NCBI RefSeq assembly: GCF_048128805.1
Contig: NC_136012.1
Coordinates: forward strand, 12,651,725-12,715,724
DNA length: 64,000 nucleotides
DNA from: Centroberyx gerrardi
Taxonomy: Eukaryota; Chordata; Actinopteri; Beryciformes; Berycidae
Direction: 5' to 3'
A program made the position numbers and the translations under genes. Shown here one piece after another: positions 47,988 to 60,819 of this stretch. Each line of letters opens with the position of its first letter. Position 1 is the first letter of the stretch. The notes beneath the pieces are model-generated. The model searched no databases and was not told the origin of the DNA. It was given only the letters and a program-made list of their open reading frames with translations.

Positions 47988-49521
47988 TTAACTGTCAGCT
48001 TCAGCATTAGCTTTTCTGTCAGCCTCATTGAGATAGTCCTGGTCAGCGTAGATGAGGAAGCCAGTGAAGGTGCTGTCTGTCCAGAAGGGGTCAAAGAAAA
48101 GCCCGTTCTGCTCCGAGTAGAAGATCTGCAGCCACACCTGGTCCGAGAGCTGCAGGTGGAGAACGGTGGAACCGGACGCCACGTCGTGGTTCCCCGTGTT
48201 CGCATCAAACGTCTTGATCTTGTACTGCCCGTTGTGGACCAGCCCGATGGCCAGGTGCTTGTTGGCCAGTGTAATATCGTAGGTGAAGTAATAGACCCCC
48301 GGGATGGCGCAGACAAACTTTCCACTGCTGGCGTTGTAGTGGTTCCCCTCGTTCAGCAGGATGCGGCTGAAGCGGATGGGCAGGCGCTCTTTGGGGTAAC
48401 TCTGGGTCATGGCCACAGAGAAGGCTGAGCGGGCCGCCTTGCCGCAGTTACAGCCTCCCGGAGCTCCTTCCTCACCCCTGTCACCCGCCTCTCCCTTCTG
48501 TCCCCCTTTTCCAGCCACCCCCGGAGGCCCGCGCAACCCCTTCAGACCCCGGGGTCCGGCCTTGCCAATCACCCCCTCGCGGCCTTTCACACCTGGCTTC
48601 CCTATGTTCCCGAGCCTCCCAGGTTCACCTGACAACAGTGACAAAAAGATGACAGAATGACATTATACAATATACCATGATAAAACTTATATAACCTTGC
48701 ATAATAGCTCCTCAAAATAAAATAATGAGTAAAATCTGCCTTTGTGCTTTACTTTTGCACTGGTAGGCAGGGGTGGACTTAGTGATTTGGGGGCCCTAGG
48801 TAAAGGTAACAATGGGGCCCCATGAATCCCAACCTTTTCCCTTTTTAATCCATCCTTTCTATACATTACCTTCAAGTTGGGCTGAGCAAAGCATGCAAGC
48901 AAGGGCACTTTTTATTTGTCCACCCCACATGGGCAGCTTTGCTCATTATTTTTTTAAACTTTTCTCTTAGCTACTGATCAGTGGCAAGGAAAATGAGCTT
49001 AAAGTCAAGTGGCAAAATCACGCTAGAAGTGGAATAACCCACTAGCCTGACTGAGTAGGGGGGGTGACCATGACTCAAGATTGAATTAATGTATTGTAAA
49101 AAAAGAGGGGTGTTTTTCAGTGAGTACATTTCTTTTAAATTGATTAAAAATAAGTTTACATTATAGTTCTATTCTTGACTTTTGTGGGACCCTCCGGCTG
49201 CTGGCAATGGAGTAAACCAAGTGAACGTGCATAAACAAGACAACAGTACAAGAGGTACAGTAGATTCTTACCGCTGTTTCCCTGCTCTCCCTTCTCTCCA
49301 TCCTTCCCATCCAGGCCGTCCTTGCCCGGGGCTCCCATGGGCCCCATGGCTCCCGGTGACCCAGGGGCTCCAGGGTTTCCAGCGGGCCCCTGTGGACCTG
49401 GCAGACTGCAGACCAGCTGGGAGGAGTGGACAGTGATGTTGCGACCTTTCTTCAATGAGGAATATGTCGACTGGGAGAAGACGGCTGACAGCAAACAGAA
49501 CATCAGGCATATCTGGAGCAT
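47988..49521 (-). CDS. c1qtnf2: C1q/TNF-related protein 2
   Basis: Secreted adipokine-like protein of the CTRP family that assembles as collagen-stalk trimers. Coding exons are 49272-49521 and 47988-48628, with a phase-1 GT-AG intron, giving 296 residues (human 285). The signal peptide is [16 protein letters not shown]. Cys38 lies in [11 protein letters not shown] before the collagen region, about 28 uninterrupted Gly-X-Y units from 42 to 141. CNC follows at 143-145, and the C1q globular head spans about 151-283 with [67 protein letters not shown] and [12 protein letters not shown]. The head is nearly identical in these blocks to mammalian CTRP2. A CTCCACAG acceptor 8 bp before the ATG implies an upstream non-coding exon that was not located. 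The last residues ([13 protein letters not shown]) extend beyond the mammalian end. Confidence 0.95.
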
Positions 49522-49529
49522 GATGGTCA

Positions 49530-51684
49530 CTGTGGAGTCAAGAGGAAGCGAGGGAAACTTGTAATTGTTTACACAGCTTTGGGTTTGGCTTTTGCAGGCC
49601 AGTCACAGTCAAGATGATTCAAATGTCTGTTAACAAAATACATTTAAAAAATCTGCCAAAGTGAATGAGATTTAAAGTGAGTGTGGTGAGGAAGTACATG
49701 CATATTGTCTAGCCCACACAAATATGAGATGAAAAAATGTAATTGCATATACAGTATGTGTATATAAACTATAAATAAACAATTGAGTTGTCATCTAAAT
49801 GTCATGGTTAGTTTCACACTATGAGTCCATGCTTAATGAGAAAGAGGATACTTTAAATTATGCATGGATTAAATTAAGGCAAAGAATGCAGCCTACAGCA
49901 TGTTCTTGTAAAGAGTAAACATACCGGATATGAAAAAGAGCAAACAAAGAACTCACCAGCTGAGAAATTATGAGCCATGGGCATTTTTCAGCACTATCCA
50001 ACTCCTTTTTCTACCCGAGAGCACACCAACTTTCCTACATGATTCTCCAATATTCGGATGAGATAGCATTCTTCAGGAGAGGCATTGCAAAGAAATCTGC
50101 AGCCCAGTGCAGCACAGGGTCCATAACATCCGCCCTGTTTAAGCAAGCACACTCTGCCAGCAGATACTTTCACAATGATGTAATTACATTCAGCTCAGTG
50201 CAACAGCATTGCACAGCTGACGCAGTGACACAACATTCCTTCACAAGCTCAACATAATATGGGAAAATAGACTATTATGTAATATTATGGACTATTCATG
50301 AGATAAAAGGCAAAAAGTGAAACCATATATAGCTTTTGGAGTCATAATTCATCATGATAATAGTGCCAACTTTTCTTAAGTTGCCAGAATTGCTTTGAGT
50401 TGATAAGTCCCAGCAATTTGTCAAGTTACAACTGCAAAATAAACCTCACAGCGAGATGGCCTGCAGATATTGAGCTGAGCAGGGTAAAACTCCACTATGA
50501 AGATCACCAGATGTGTTTCTGCTTAGCACTGTGATGCAGTGCCAAGAAATGAGAGACCAATAAAAGTCCCAGCTGCCGGGTAAGGCACTGCCTCGAATTT
50601 AACAATCTACTGCATTCACCCTGAACTAGAACCATTTGAATAGCCTGTAAAATACATAAGGAGATAATGTTTTGTGGGGGTTTCTATGAGACACAACTGG
50701 CAACAAAATAGGAGCAGGTACAGTGGGTGGCTGTGCTGCACTAATAAAAGCCAAGGAGGGTTGCTCTGTGAAACATATTGCTAAAAAAAAGTTACAAGCA
50801 ATCAATTCATGACTGATTTGTATATTGATTTGAGTTTAGTTTGGCTATTTTCACGTAAAGCACCTCATGGATCAACAAAGTAACTCACTCACACTCACTC
50901 ACTTACAGTTAGGCCATCTGCCCCTAGTGGCCATTAGGAGGCATGGCACACAGCATGCCGAGAATCACTGTTTGGTCTGCAATACTGCTGAACTGTGCAG
51001 GGTGCTTTATATCTGACAGCGTGTCTTCATTCCAAGAACAAAATTTAATGGAGAAAGCATTGAAATTGAATGTTTGTCTGTGATAAAAATGATTCAATGT
51101 TAAAAGCCAACGTTCTCCAAAACCCTGCATGAGAGTCCTGATTGAAAGGGAGTAGATCCAGTCTTTTCAACAATGACAAGCACAGAACATATTGATTCAC
51201 AGCACCGAAGATCATTGTCTCCTCTTGCAGGTCATGACAGGTGAAAGGCTGTTGCAAATATTAAGATAGAAAACTACTTTTCCATTTCTTCTGAGATTTA
51301 AACTTTTAATTTCATACAATAGGCTTAGAAAGCCATCCTTATAACCAAGTGAAAGGACTAGCAATTTTTGATCTAAAACTTTTTTTAAACACCCCACACA
51401 AAAAACACAAACATATCTTTAGCTATGAAATGCATTTATTCCACCAAAATATGTAACAGGAATTAAAGACTCAGAGGTGTCCCGGAGATTGTGTATGACA
51501 AAAAATATTTAAAACGGACATCAAAGAAATTTTTTTTCCAAATTATTTTTGTGGAACCAATTAAGTAAAAATAAAAACGCATAATAAAAAACTACCATCC
51601 TAAGGCAACAAAAACTGAAATGATCACCACACTGTACACAGTATTGATGGTGTTCGTAGTCGCAGGACAGGCTCCCACTGTAAG
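49530..51684. other. Spacer between c1qtnf2 and slu7
   Basis: It probably contains the c1qtnf2 promoter and first non-coding exon, and the slu7 3' end. No further gene is supportable. The 95-residue + strand frame at 49970 has no family resemblance. Confidence 0.5.
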
Positions 51685-51690
51685 TTTATT
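51685..51690 (-). terminator. Polyadenylation signal of slu7
   Basis: AATAAA on the - strand 128 bp after the slu7 stop. A second one lies at 51435-51440. Confidence 0.55.
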
Positions 51691-51817
51691 AGAGCAAAGC
51701 TGTGTTTACTGATGCAAGTCAGTTACTGATGCAGTCTGAACCATTTCCAGTTAAGCAAATGCTCTGCTAGAGGCCTTGGGGAAAGTGGAGGGAAGTGGAG
51801 AGGGCTGAGGAGAGAGG

Positions 51818-52088
51818 TCACTGTCCCAGGAAGGAGGCCATGGGGTCGTCTGGCCGGCAGCGCTTCATGCGGAAGGCCTCCATCTCGGCCTCGGAGGGCT
51901 CCTTCACTTCCTGCAGGCTGTTGTAGGGCCTCTTCCTCTCATCCACCTGCATTATCGCCTCTATGTGCTTCAGCCGCTTGTCCTCTGCATCAAGGGCCTA
52001 GAAGGAAGAGACAGGGTGGAGGGTGAGACATGCAAAATAGCTAAGCCAAAGATACGTATAGATGGCCGACTGACTGTTTGCCATGTAA

Positions 52089-52142
<54 letters not shown>

Positions 52143-55100
52143 TAAAAATTTTATTTATGTCCACATAAATACAAGCATATAAAGGACATAAACACTATTA
52201 ATGCAGTCAGATATTGAGTCAGTCAGTTACATAAGTGCCTAATTGTCAACCACATTGTTGCATACACACAGGATGAAAACAGTGGCAGGTCAAAGGATAA
52301 CAGACAGGATCCACTTCATGGGTATAAAAAGCAGCGCCTCCTCCATATTGAGCGGCTACCAATGATAGCAGATACTGAACAATACCTCGCTAACTGCTTG
52401 GCCCTTCTCTTAGGGAGACCGGCCATCTGAAGGCCCCTCACAACTAGCTTGTGAACATGACCCAGGCTGCCAAATATGAAAACTAAAAGTTTGCACTTGT
52501 AGCCTAGCTGTGAAATGGTCTGCTCCAGCTGTTGATATTTCAGCATCTTAGTTAGAAAGGCTTCCTCTAGGCTGTAGTCAAAAGTACATCCAACCTCTAG
52601 AACGAACACCTCTCTAAGATTTTCATTGACAACAACAACATCGGGGGTGTTAGCTGTAATATTAGAGAACACTTCTGAATCCTCACTACACAGACTGAAC
52701 ATGCTCGGCTTCACAGTAGAATGCTTATAAAGCATTATAGAAGACCTGAAAATAGATGTGATATCTTTTCACACACACACACACACACAAACACTTACCT
52801 TCTGCAGCTTCTCCTTCTTTTTCTCTTCATCCTCCGAGTCACTGCTGTCAGAGTCATGCTTCTTCTTGTTCTTCTTGTTCTTCTTGCTCTTCTTTTTCTT
52901 TTTCTTCTCTTTCATCTTTTCTTGATGCATCTGATGATTAATACATGACAGAGAGAAACACACAATGAGATCCACATTTACCATCACTGACAATAAAAAC
53001 TGTTAAAATATATGTTCATTATCACTAACTGAAGTGGTTTTAAATCTCTCGAACGTCACTTACCTCCAGCAGAGTCTTTGGCTGTTCTTCCTCCTGTGGC
53101 TCCTCTAGTCCATCGTCAAATGGAACACAAGCTGAGCTGCTCTATAGATTCAATTGGAAAAGAGAACAAACAAAAAAAGTTGGTTACAAAACCTGATATG
53201 CCATGTGTAACGAACAGAACCTTTGAACATTGTAAGTAAATCTACTTACTGCTGTTTTAATTCCAGCCTCTCCTGTGCAGTAACTCAGTTTGACCATGGA
53301 GTGACAACACTTGAATCCCCAGCAGCCGTCCCTCCAGTACGACCCCCAGATACACTGCACACAGGAGAATTAATCAGAATGAAGAATTAATGAATGAACA
53401 AAGATTATTCACATATTATGGACTCCCCGCAAAACATACACTGCTCTCATTTTAGAGCCGTTCTGCTGTCCTTACAGTGTGGTTGTTGATGAGCACGTCC
53501 TCCTCATACTTGGAGCGGGCCACCGCCTTGTCAAGTCCTTTCAGCACAGCACCGTGGCGAGAGTACTCCACATAGTCCTCCGTCTGGGCCAACAGCAGCT
53601 CCCGCGGAGGCGCATCCAGATGCTCCTCGCCTCCGTACTGTTCGACACACACAAAAGCGTAAACAGAGTGTCAATGATGCCATCCGCCAGTATGAATACA
53701 ACTGATCAGCCTGCTGCAGCTTTGAAAAAACAAACAGTGGAAATTGTCAGAACTGCGTAGAGCGGCAGAAGTCGGCTGCGTACCCTCTCTAGGATGGTCT
53801 CCTTCTGTTTTTCTTTGAAGTCCTCCTTCTTGACCTTGAAGGACTGGTGCAGCAGCTCCAGCTTGGTGGGGTCGGCCTGCAGGTGCACCTCAGAGCCCTT
53901 CTCATAGGCCTCCCAGGCAAACACTGACATACAGAACATGATGCATTGACAGTGATTACAGGGGAGAATACAGTTGTATGCTGCATGCCTATCAGCTGTC
54001 TGACCGGAATTTGTATGGTGCTATTGAAGGTGTAATGGCACAGAATGTACCGTCTATAGCACCCATTACAAAACAAACTGAATAATCCCTCTTTGGGTGC
54101 ATCATCTCTGTATACACCAGCTAGTTTCAGCCAAACAATCTGAGTGGTCAAAGACGTGTTTCAACTGTACAGATAATTCCCATAAAAGCATGGTTGCCAT
54201 TTGCCTTACTCACACAGCAGCAGCCATATTTGATTTACGTCATACAATGTTGAAGACTGCAAAGCAGAAGTAAACAATGGCAAATTGAAGTGGTCTTTGG
54301 ACAAAAAAAAAATACACACCAAAATTATCCTTTGATATTACTGAGAGATGAGCAGAGCTGGATGCCACATTACCCAAGAAGGTCCAAATCAAAGGTTACA
54401 GCAACTGGAACATTCATGACGTGGGTTAGGGTTAGAGACTGGACTCTCCATAATGTTAGCTGAAGTTAGCAGCCAGCTAATTTATGTTGTTAACGTTATA
54501 TATCTCTCCAAAACAATCACGTTTAATTCTTATAAACGGGAGGCATTTATAGTCTTGACCTTTAGTATTAGTAATATCACAACAATAGGTGTCATATCCT
54601 TAGTGGTGCTTCTTTGATAGTGAAGTTGTTTATTTTAGCTGTCTGCTAGCTAACACTAGGTGACTTTAGCCAGCTAAATCTCATACCGTTAAAAGCAGTT
54701 ATAGGTTACAACTTATATAATTAGACATAGTTGGTTTGGAGGTAAATATAACTTTAACAACATAAAGAAGCTGACTGCTCACATGAACTAATGTAACCGA
54801 TAGCTGAACCAGTGATGTGAGCAGGTCTTGCCTTCGGTATCATGTTCCCTTCAATCCAGTTTCTGCCGCCTTTCATTTGGGTAATTGGCCTCCAGGTCTG
54901 CTCATCGCTCAACAATGTCAAAGGATAATGCTGTTGTACATTTTAAATTTTTTGCCCAAAGACTGGTTTAGTTTCCCTGTTCACATCTGCTTCACTGTCT
55001 TCTGTGTAGCGTTTCCCTCTCCGAGGTGAGGCCAATCAAATTTGGCAGCCATATGAATAAGACGCTTGCCAAATCTAACCAAGGAGCTAGTTAGCAAGGT

Positions 55101-57831
55101 GTCTTCTTTTCTACATTTTTATGTATGTATACACTACTTTGAATAAAACCTTTCAGACACTGCACATGCATTGGCAACTGTTATATGAATGTCATAATAT
55201 CCTTGAGGACATTCTTTACTGTGATCATAGGTACTTTGGTGCTACCAGCAGTACTTTATGCATGACCGACCTACCCAGAGTCACAGCAAAGAATGCCCTC
55301 TCAGGTATTATTGCAACAGTAAAACACCAACTACAGACACAAAAATGTCCTATGACTCTGACTGTAGAATATCAGGTAAAAATGAATTCCAAAACTGGAG
55401 AGACAAGCATGCAAAGCTGTGGAGGAACAAGAGGGCTGGAAAATATGTCAGTGACTTACACTGCGTCTGAGCCATGGTGATCGTGTCCCCACTGTAGCGC
55501 ACAAAGTTGTCTCCAGCGTACCCCACTCTGTCGAATGAAACAGTTGGACAAATGTTTTTCCATGAAAGACAATGAGAAATCTGAGCCATCAGAAAAAAAA
55601 AAAAAAGAACAGTAACTTACTCATCAGGGTTCATGCCAGTGTTAGAGTACGGGTTCTCCCTCATAGCTCGAGTCTTGGGGTCATAGTAGGCAGAATTTGG
55701 ATCCAGATTCCTCAGGTACTATGAGAGACAGACATGAGAAGTCGACTTTCAGATTATTGGACACCTCCACATTAAACAGTTCCTCTTATCTCAGCTTATT
55801 AAACGGCAGCTTTAATGCAGCGGACATTATAGGTAATCAAACATACTCTGTACCATATACAGTATTCTAGTTGAGTGCCAGTACAATTGGCACTACGGTT
55901 AGAAAAACTGTAAAATACCAGGACAATATAAGCAATAGGCCTAGACAGCCATGCCTCTTACCTTAGCAATGTCTTCTCTGATACGCAGATTCCTGACTGT
56001 GATTCGTCTCTTGGAGTCAAAGTTCTGACCGGGCATGTCGATGTCATCGGCATATTTATCTTCATCCTCATCCTCACTGTTGTGTTCCCGCTCCTGTAGA
56101 GAAAGAAAACATGGGGTGATGGGGAACATCCAAAAAAAGCTACTCTACTACTCTAGCGATTCTACTAAGACTAATCAAAACTTTGTTGAAACGAAGTTCA
56201 GGCATTAGTGAGCACTTACAGCTTGGTCCATGAGTTTTCCTGAGGCCAACTCATCCTGAAGCCTCTGGGCCTTCAGCGTCCTTTTGGCCTGACAGAGACA
56301 AACAGCGATACAAAATCAGAGTCATGTAGTAAATCAGAAGCCATCTAACCCAAATAAAATGCAATGTTTTGACCGTGAGGGTGCGATTACACCTACAGTT
56401 CGTTTTCTTTGGTCAAAACCCTTTACTTTGCTGCAGTTTTGTATTTGTTTTGTTTGGGTTCATGCTGTCCAATTACAAGCAAACCAGGGCTTGTCAATAC
56501 AAGTCATTTGTCATAACATTAGTCTCCTTATATGTATAAAAATCTGCATTTCAGGGTTGCCCTTCAATTGGTTTGGATTAGGTTCTCACTCCTACAGAAT
56601 CACACCGCAGTTTGCTTGGAAAAAGACAGAGACTCACATTCTCAGGCGGTCTCAGTGTGTTTTTTTGGTGCCACCCGGGTTCAAATCGCATTGTTCTCAC
56701 CTGCCCAAACGCACCATGAATTTACCACTTAATTGCTTACCAGGTCTACTTTGGCGTACTCCTCCACGATACGCTGGTGATCTTCAGGGTCATACCCGTT
56801 CCAGCGATCCCGCTTCCCATCATAGTCCAACGCAAGCTGGACCTGTGAATGCTCATCTGGAGCCATGCCTGAGCCTGTGAACTTTGCCCCCACTTTTCTG
56901 GGCCGCTGAAAGAGAGAAAAGTGAAGGTCAGAGGTGAATATTCATCAGTAACAGATACAGTAACATTAAGGACATTATTTAACATACAAGGTTATATTTG
57001 TGTGGAAGTTAATCTCTGGATCTCTGCTGGAAGATGAAAGATTGCTGTAATTGTTTGATCTGTTATACCTCCAAGCAGTCTTTCTTCTTGTGTGTCATGG
57101 CACCACAGTTTTCACAAGCGCCCTTCCGGAATTTAGTGCTGAGCGGTTTCTGTTTAGAGACAAAAATTAAGCTGTAGACTTTCAAGTTCATTGATTATGT
57201 TTCTATAATTAATTGAGTAGTTGGTTGTGTGTCTGTTGGCAAGCTCACATCTTGCACCCCTCTCTTGTACCACTCTCCAATGGACGAGAACTGCTCTTGG
57301 CTTTCTTCCTGTGGCCTCTGATGCTTTAGGGTGGGCCTTTTGGACGGGTCGATATACCATGGCACTGATGAAATATACTGCGGGATGTGAGGGTTAATGT
57401 CCCTGGAAAAGACAGCAAGAAGAATAAGTGATCAGTAATGTTACAGCAGTAGCTTCATTGAAAACATAAGGTTAAATAGCGATGTCACATTCTGAATCAC
57501 AGGTCTTTGTCTGTTGGTTAGAAGTGGGATTGTCCAGCTATGGCCAAATTGTTAAATCATTAGGATAATTTCTCCTTCAGATAGGCTAGTTAGAGCACCC
57601 ACACTCAGTCCAAAGCTAGCCCCCTCCGGCCAGCCCTGGTCTGTCCTTTACACAGGCTACCGGGGCCCACACTTACTTTCCCTCCTCGTCCACCTCAGCT
57701 GGAGCGTTTCCCAGTTTTCTTTGCTCCTCCAGCTCCTTCTTCTTCCTCCAGTCCTCCCTGGTCATCTTCTTGGGCTCATCCAGGCCCACTATCCCCTCGG
57801 AGACAGCCGGCGTCGTCCCTTCCTCCGTCAT
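51818..57831 (-). CDS. slu7: Pre-mRNA splicing factor SLU7 (14 coding exons)
   Basis: Nuclear factor for the second step of splicing; it helps choose the 3' splice site. Coding exons in order: 57677-57831, 57249-57402, 57069-57149, 56741-56905, 56220-56288, 55962-56093, 55621-55718, 55460-55527, 53784-53923, 53476-53637, 53250-53354, 53064-53141, 52799-52930, 51818-51997. The frame is continuous over all junctions, giving 572 residues (human 586). Landmarks are [20 protein letters not shown], the CCHC zinc knuckle [128 protein letters not shown], a lysine-rich block and the invariant end [12 protein letters not shown]. The frame-setting donor of exon 8 is GTAAGT after CAGT. The last intron contains a LINE piece and (AC)n runs. 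Confidence 0.97.
52090..52141 (+). repeat. (AC)n microsatellite
   Basis: Pure AC run in the last slu7 intron. A second short AC run (52771-52790) abuts the donor of the lysine-rich exon. Confidence 0.94.
52310..52740 (-). mobile_element. 3' end of a LINE with a restriction-like endonuclease domain
   Basis: A 139-residue - strand open frame (52316-52735) contains [20 protein letters not shown], i.e. a PD-x(n)-E core of a restriction-like nuclease, followed by [20 protein letters not shown], a Lys/Arg-rich stretch and [20 protein letters not shown]. This arrangement is that of the C-terminal endonuclease of site-specific-type non-LTR elements (R2/R4/NeSL/HERO group); the clade was not assigned. 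The reverse transcriptase part is missing, so the copy is 5'-truncated. The frame is unbroken, so insertion is fairly recent. It sits antiparallel to nothing: same strand as slu7, within its last intron. Confidence 0.72.
53924..55459 (-). other. slu7 intron 8
   Basis: At 1.5 kb this is the largest slu7 intron. No nested gene or RNA gene is recognised. Confidence 0.5.
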
Positions 57832-58130
57832 GGCTGAATCTAGGAGTTCACTCTTTTATTTACAACCGTAACATAAAGTTATCAATACAGCGGAATAACA
57901 CAGTTAAGTGTTCTTACAGAAAACAATCTCTATCCAGAATCATTGCCTATGTTTTCGCTACTTTTCCTGCTCATGTTCACCAAGCAGTGCGTCTTCATCA
58001 TGTCAGAAGTTATTTTAGCCGTTAAGTTAAAAGACAGGGGGTAACGTTAGCTATTTTCCACCAGTGTACGTGGTAGAAATATCACAACATGAGCTAATAT
58101 GCAACTCTTATCAATTATTGTTTTGGTTAC

Positions 58131-58245
58131 CTTGTCAAGATCCAAAAATTAAAACGCTGGTTGTTAGTTCCTTCGTAAAATCAGCAGTTTTCTCCTTAGC
58201 TGGCTATGTTTTAGCTTTGTTTTGAGAACGACACGATCGTCGCCA
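58131..58245 (-). other. Probable 5' non-coding exon of slu7
   Basis: On the - strand GACAAG|GTAACC gives a donor at exon edge 58131. The matching acceptor CTCCTAG lies just before the ATG exon (exon edge 57839). The upstream edge is near the promoter motifs at 58241-58272. Confidence 0.5.
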
Positions 58246-58272
58246 TTTTACATTACCTACCAACTACGTCAC
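58241..58272 (-). promoter_or_regulatory. Housekeeping-type promoter motifs of slu7 (YY1 and CRE-like)
   Basis: The - strand reads TAAAATGGCGAC, a YY1 site of the kind found at +1 to +20 of housekeeping genes. About 20 bp upstream is GTGACGTA, a CRE-like site. Together they place the slu7 transcription start near 58240-58255. Confidence 0.55.
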
Positions 58273-60819
58273 GTCGTTTCTTTCTCTGTGGTGTTCAAAT
58301 GTTGCTTTTGGAAAGTGCGACATCTAGTGGACACGTCTGCCTGCTTTGACCTGGAAAATATAACACCTCCTTGGGAAAAGCACTTTCGCCTCGATCTACT
58401 TCTTCAGTATCAGTATCTATTTTCTTATTAATTATTCTTTAATACCGCTGAACTGTAAATGACGTTCATTTCCTTCACACCGACTCAGTAAATGGGCGCA
58501 AGAGTGGGATCGGGACGCGCCTATTGCAAAACTTTACTTATAATATCATACATAAAACAGTACAGTACAGTTCGATGTAAGAATATCATAATAAATGTTT
58601 CATACCGTGAGGGCAGGAGTTATAACTCTGTATGAGAAGAACCAGTTGACATTATCATCACAAACACAAAACTTAAAAACAATGTAAAAGACTAGAAGAT
58701 TGATAAATACAAAACTAGGCAACATAAGGTACATTTATCTGCCCATAGAAGGATTAGGCACGGTAACTTACACGTAAGCAAAATTGTAGTTCCTAATGTT
58801 TAGGAATACAGTAGCTTAGAGATTCACTCCATATTTGTGGAAAGTGGTTGCTTGCTACATAGGACAGATGCATTCATCAATACTCTTTTCACAGAAATTG
58901 TATAGGCTAATATATTAAAAAGGTACACAAAAACTTGACAATTTTCTCCAAAAAATCCTCAAAATCTGTCTGCAAAGGCAGCACATTCATCTGGCATTCT
59001 GTGACTTTTTTGAATGTTGTGTTTGTATGTTTCCTTCATTAATATTCAAACCACAACTGTGGTAATTGCAGTTATATAACAAAGTGTTTAACTATTTTAT
59101 CTAACTGATCTTTAATTTGTATAGGGCGTTTTGTAGAAGTGGTTTAACTATGTTGATAAATTACATTCTTTCTTAAAAAAAAATGCAACTTTCAATCTTG
59201 AAATAAAAAAAATAATTGTGTGAACAGTAGAAAATAGGTGAACAGATTTCAGTTAAATGCATAACTTTAAATCACAAATGTTTACCAGCTAGATTCTTCA
59301 TGGGAAAGGACTCAACTCAAAATGTCCATTTTGCCATCTGCACAGTTTGCAGGGGGGAAACCTAAAGGAAAAATGATCAAAACCGGTTCAAGGAAGCACC
59401 GTGAATTTCCAATAGACAAATACCACTGGGGCAAGCAACAACAAAACCAAACCAAACCATATCAGCTTATGAAGTGAAATGAGGGAACTGGAGGCATCTC
59501 AGCTATTTCTGGAACAAGCAGCTTGGGGAACGCTGGCACCTGGACAACTTTTTAGGAGTGAGAACCGACCAGTGATTCAGAAGCTGCCTGACAATCTGCA
59601 ATGAAACAACACTGACATTCCAGTTGGTTTTTTTTTTTTTTTTTTAGAAACCAACAATAAACTTTAAGCGACGTGAGCAAACGGCCCTCTCAGACAGAGC
59701 CGTCTGCACCGAGGACGTTGTGTAGAAAGGATCGCAGCACCACAAGACCCATTTTAGAGGTATAAAACTCTACTTCATAAAAATCTGCACTGTTCTGTAC
59801 GCCAGTAAGTCATCACATGACTTGTATTGCTTGGTTATTTACCAGATATATACACTAAAACATACAAAACATGACATCTCACAGCAGTATACTTCAATCT
59901 GGCCTTGTCATATATTGTGTTGATGCTTTCAGACAGACATTCCTCTACCAGATGCGACCTATGAGGGGAGGAAATTATGATTTTACTCTAATTTAATGGA
60001 TGGAACAACGATGATGTGTGCTCAACCAGTGTTTAGTGATATCTGTGATGCAATTGGAGCCAGTTATATGACAGAAATGTCATCCTCTCTGTGTCCGGCC
60101 CTGAGCTCTGACCTACCTGTAAAATGGAGGAAGAGGATGAATTTAGAAGAATGAGTAGAATCACAAAAAAAAAAAATAAGAGATAACTTTTCTTGCGGGA
60201 GAAGCTCTGCAATTCCGATGATTCGAATGGGGTTTATTTTTTTTGCATTCGTTAGAAGCATCAAGCAGGTGTTGTTGTGGTGTTGTGTGTCCTTTTATAA
60301 CATGGATCAGTGAGAACATTATTTCGACCACTCTTGTAATTTAGAAAGACAAGATTAAGACAAATGACAACGAGATAGGATGCCCGCGTGATGACAGTCA
60401 GTGGTCGGGTGAGACTTCTCATCCTGCTTTTTCTTTTCTTTTTTTTTTATATATTCCAAACATTAAAAAAAAAAAAAAAGGCAAAAAAAAAAAGAAAATG
60501 TAAACAACTTTGAGAGAAAGAACGAAAGAACATAACAGCACCAGACACAAATAAACGTATCGACAGAAGTTTTAACGGGACCGAGCGGATCGGTCCTCGA
60601 GCCTTAGCACCAGTACGCATCCCCACTGTCGGTCCGCAGCCCCGGGGATGGGAAGGCAATGCAGTACCAAAATGAAGGCAGTGTCGCACTCAACTAGGTA
60701 TCAAACTCTCTATAGTCTTTTCCTACGTTTGTTTTTCCTCTAAGTGTCCGTCGAGAGCCGCCTGCCGCGTGGCTACGAGGGAATGGATGGGCCGAGTCCG
60801 CAGAGGGAGGCGAGGCAGC
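58273..60819. other. Spacer and 3' UTR of nsd1
   Basis: No gene seen. The sequence is AT-rich with poly-A/T runs near 59630-59645 and 60430-60500. An AATAAA on the - strand at 60233-60238 is the nearest plausible nsd1 polyadenylation signal, about 580 bp after its stop. Confidence 0.5.
60233..60238 (-). terminator. Candidate polyadenylation signal of nsd1
   Basis: AATAAA on the - strand, about 580 bp beyond the stop codon at 60820. Confidence 0.35.

Noticed and set aside
48768-48850. Repeat-like GGGGTGGACTTAGTGATTT segment in the c1qtnf2 intron
   Set aside because: It may be a fragment of a dispersed repeat, but it is too short and without ends to classify.
49970-50257. 95-residue + strand frame
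   Set aside because: No homologue or splice signals were recognised; it lies in the likely c1qtnf2 promoter region.
54420-54440. Short GGGTTAGGGTTAG stretch
   Set aside because: It is only two telomere-like units, too short to mean an interstitial telomere block.
58222-58431. 69-residue + strand frame opposite slu7
   Set aside because: It starts in the slu7 promoter, has no domain, and is probably chance.
57832-60232. mir-146 homologue, expected because human MIR146A lies beyond SLU7
   Set aside because: No GAGAACTGAATTCC-type seed region was seen on either strand.
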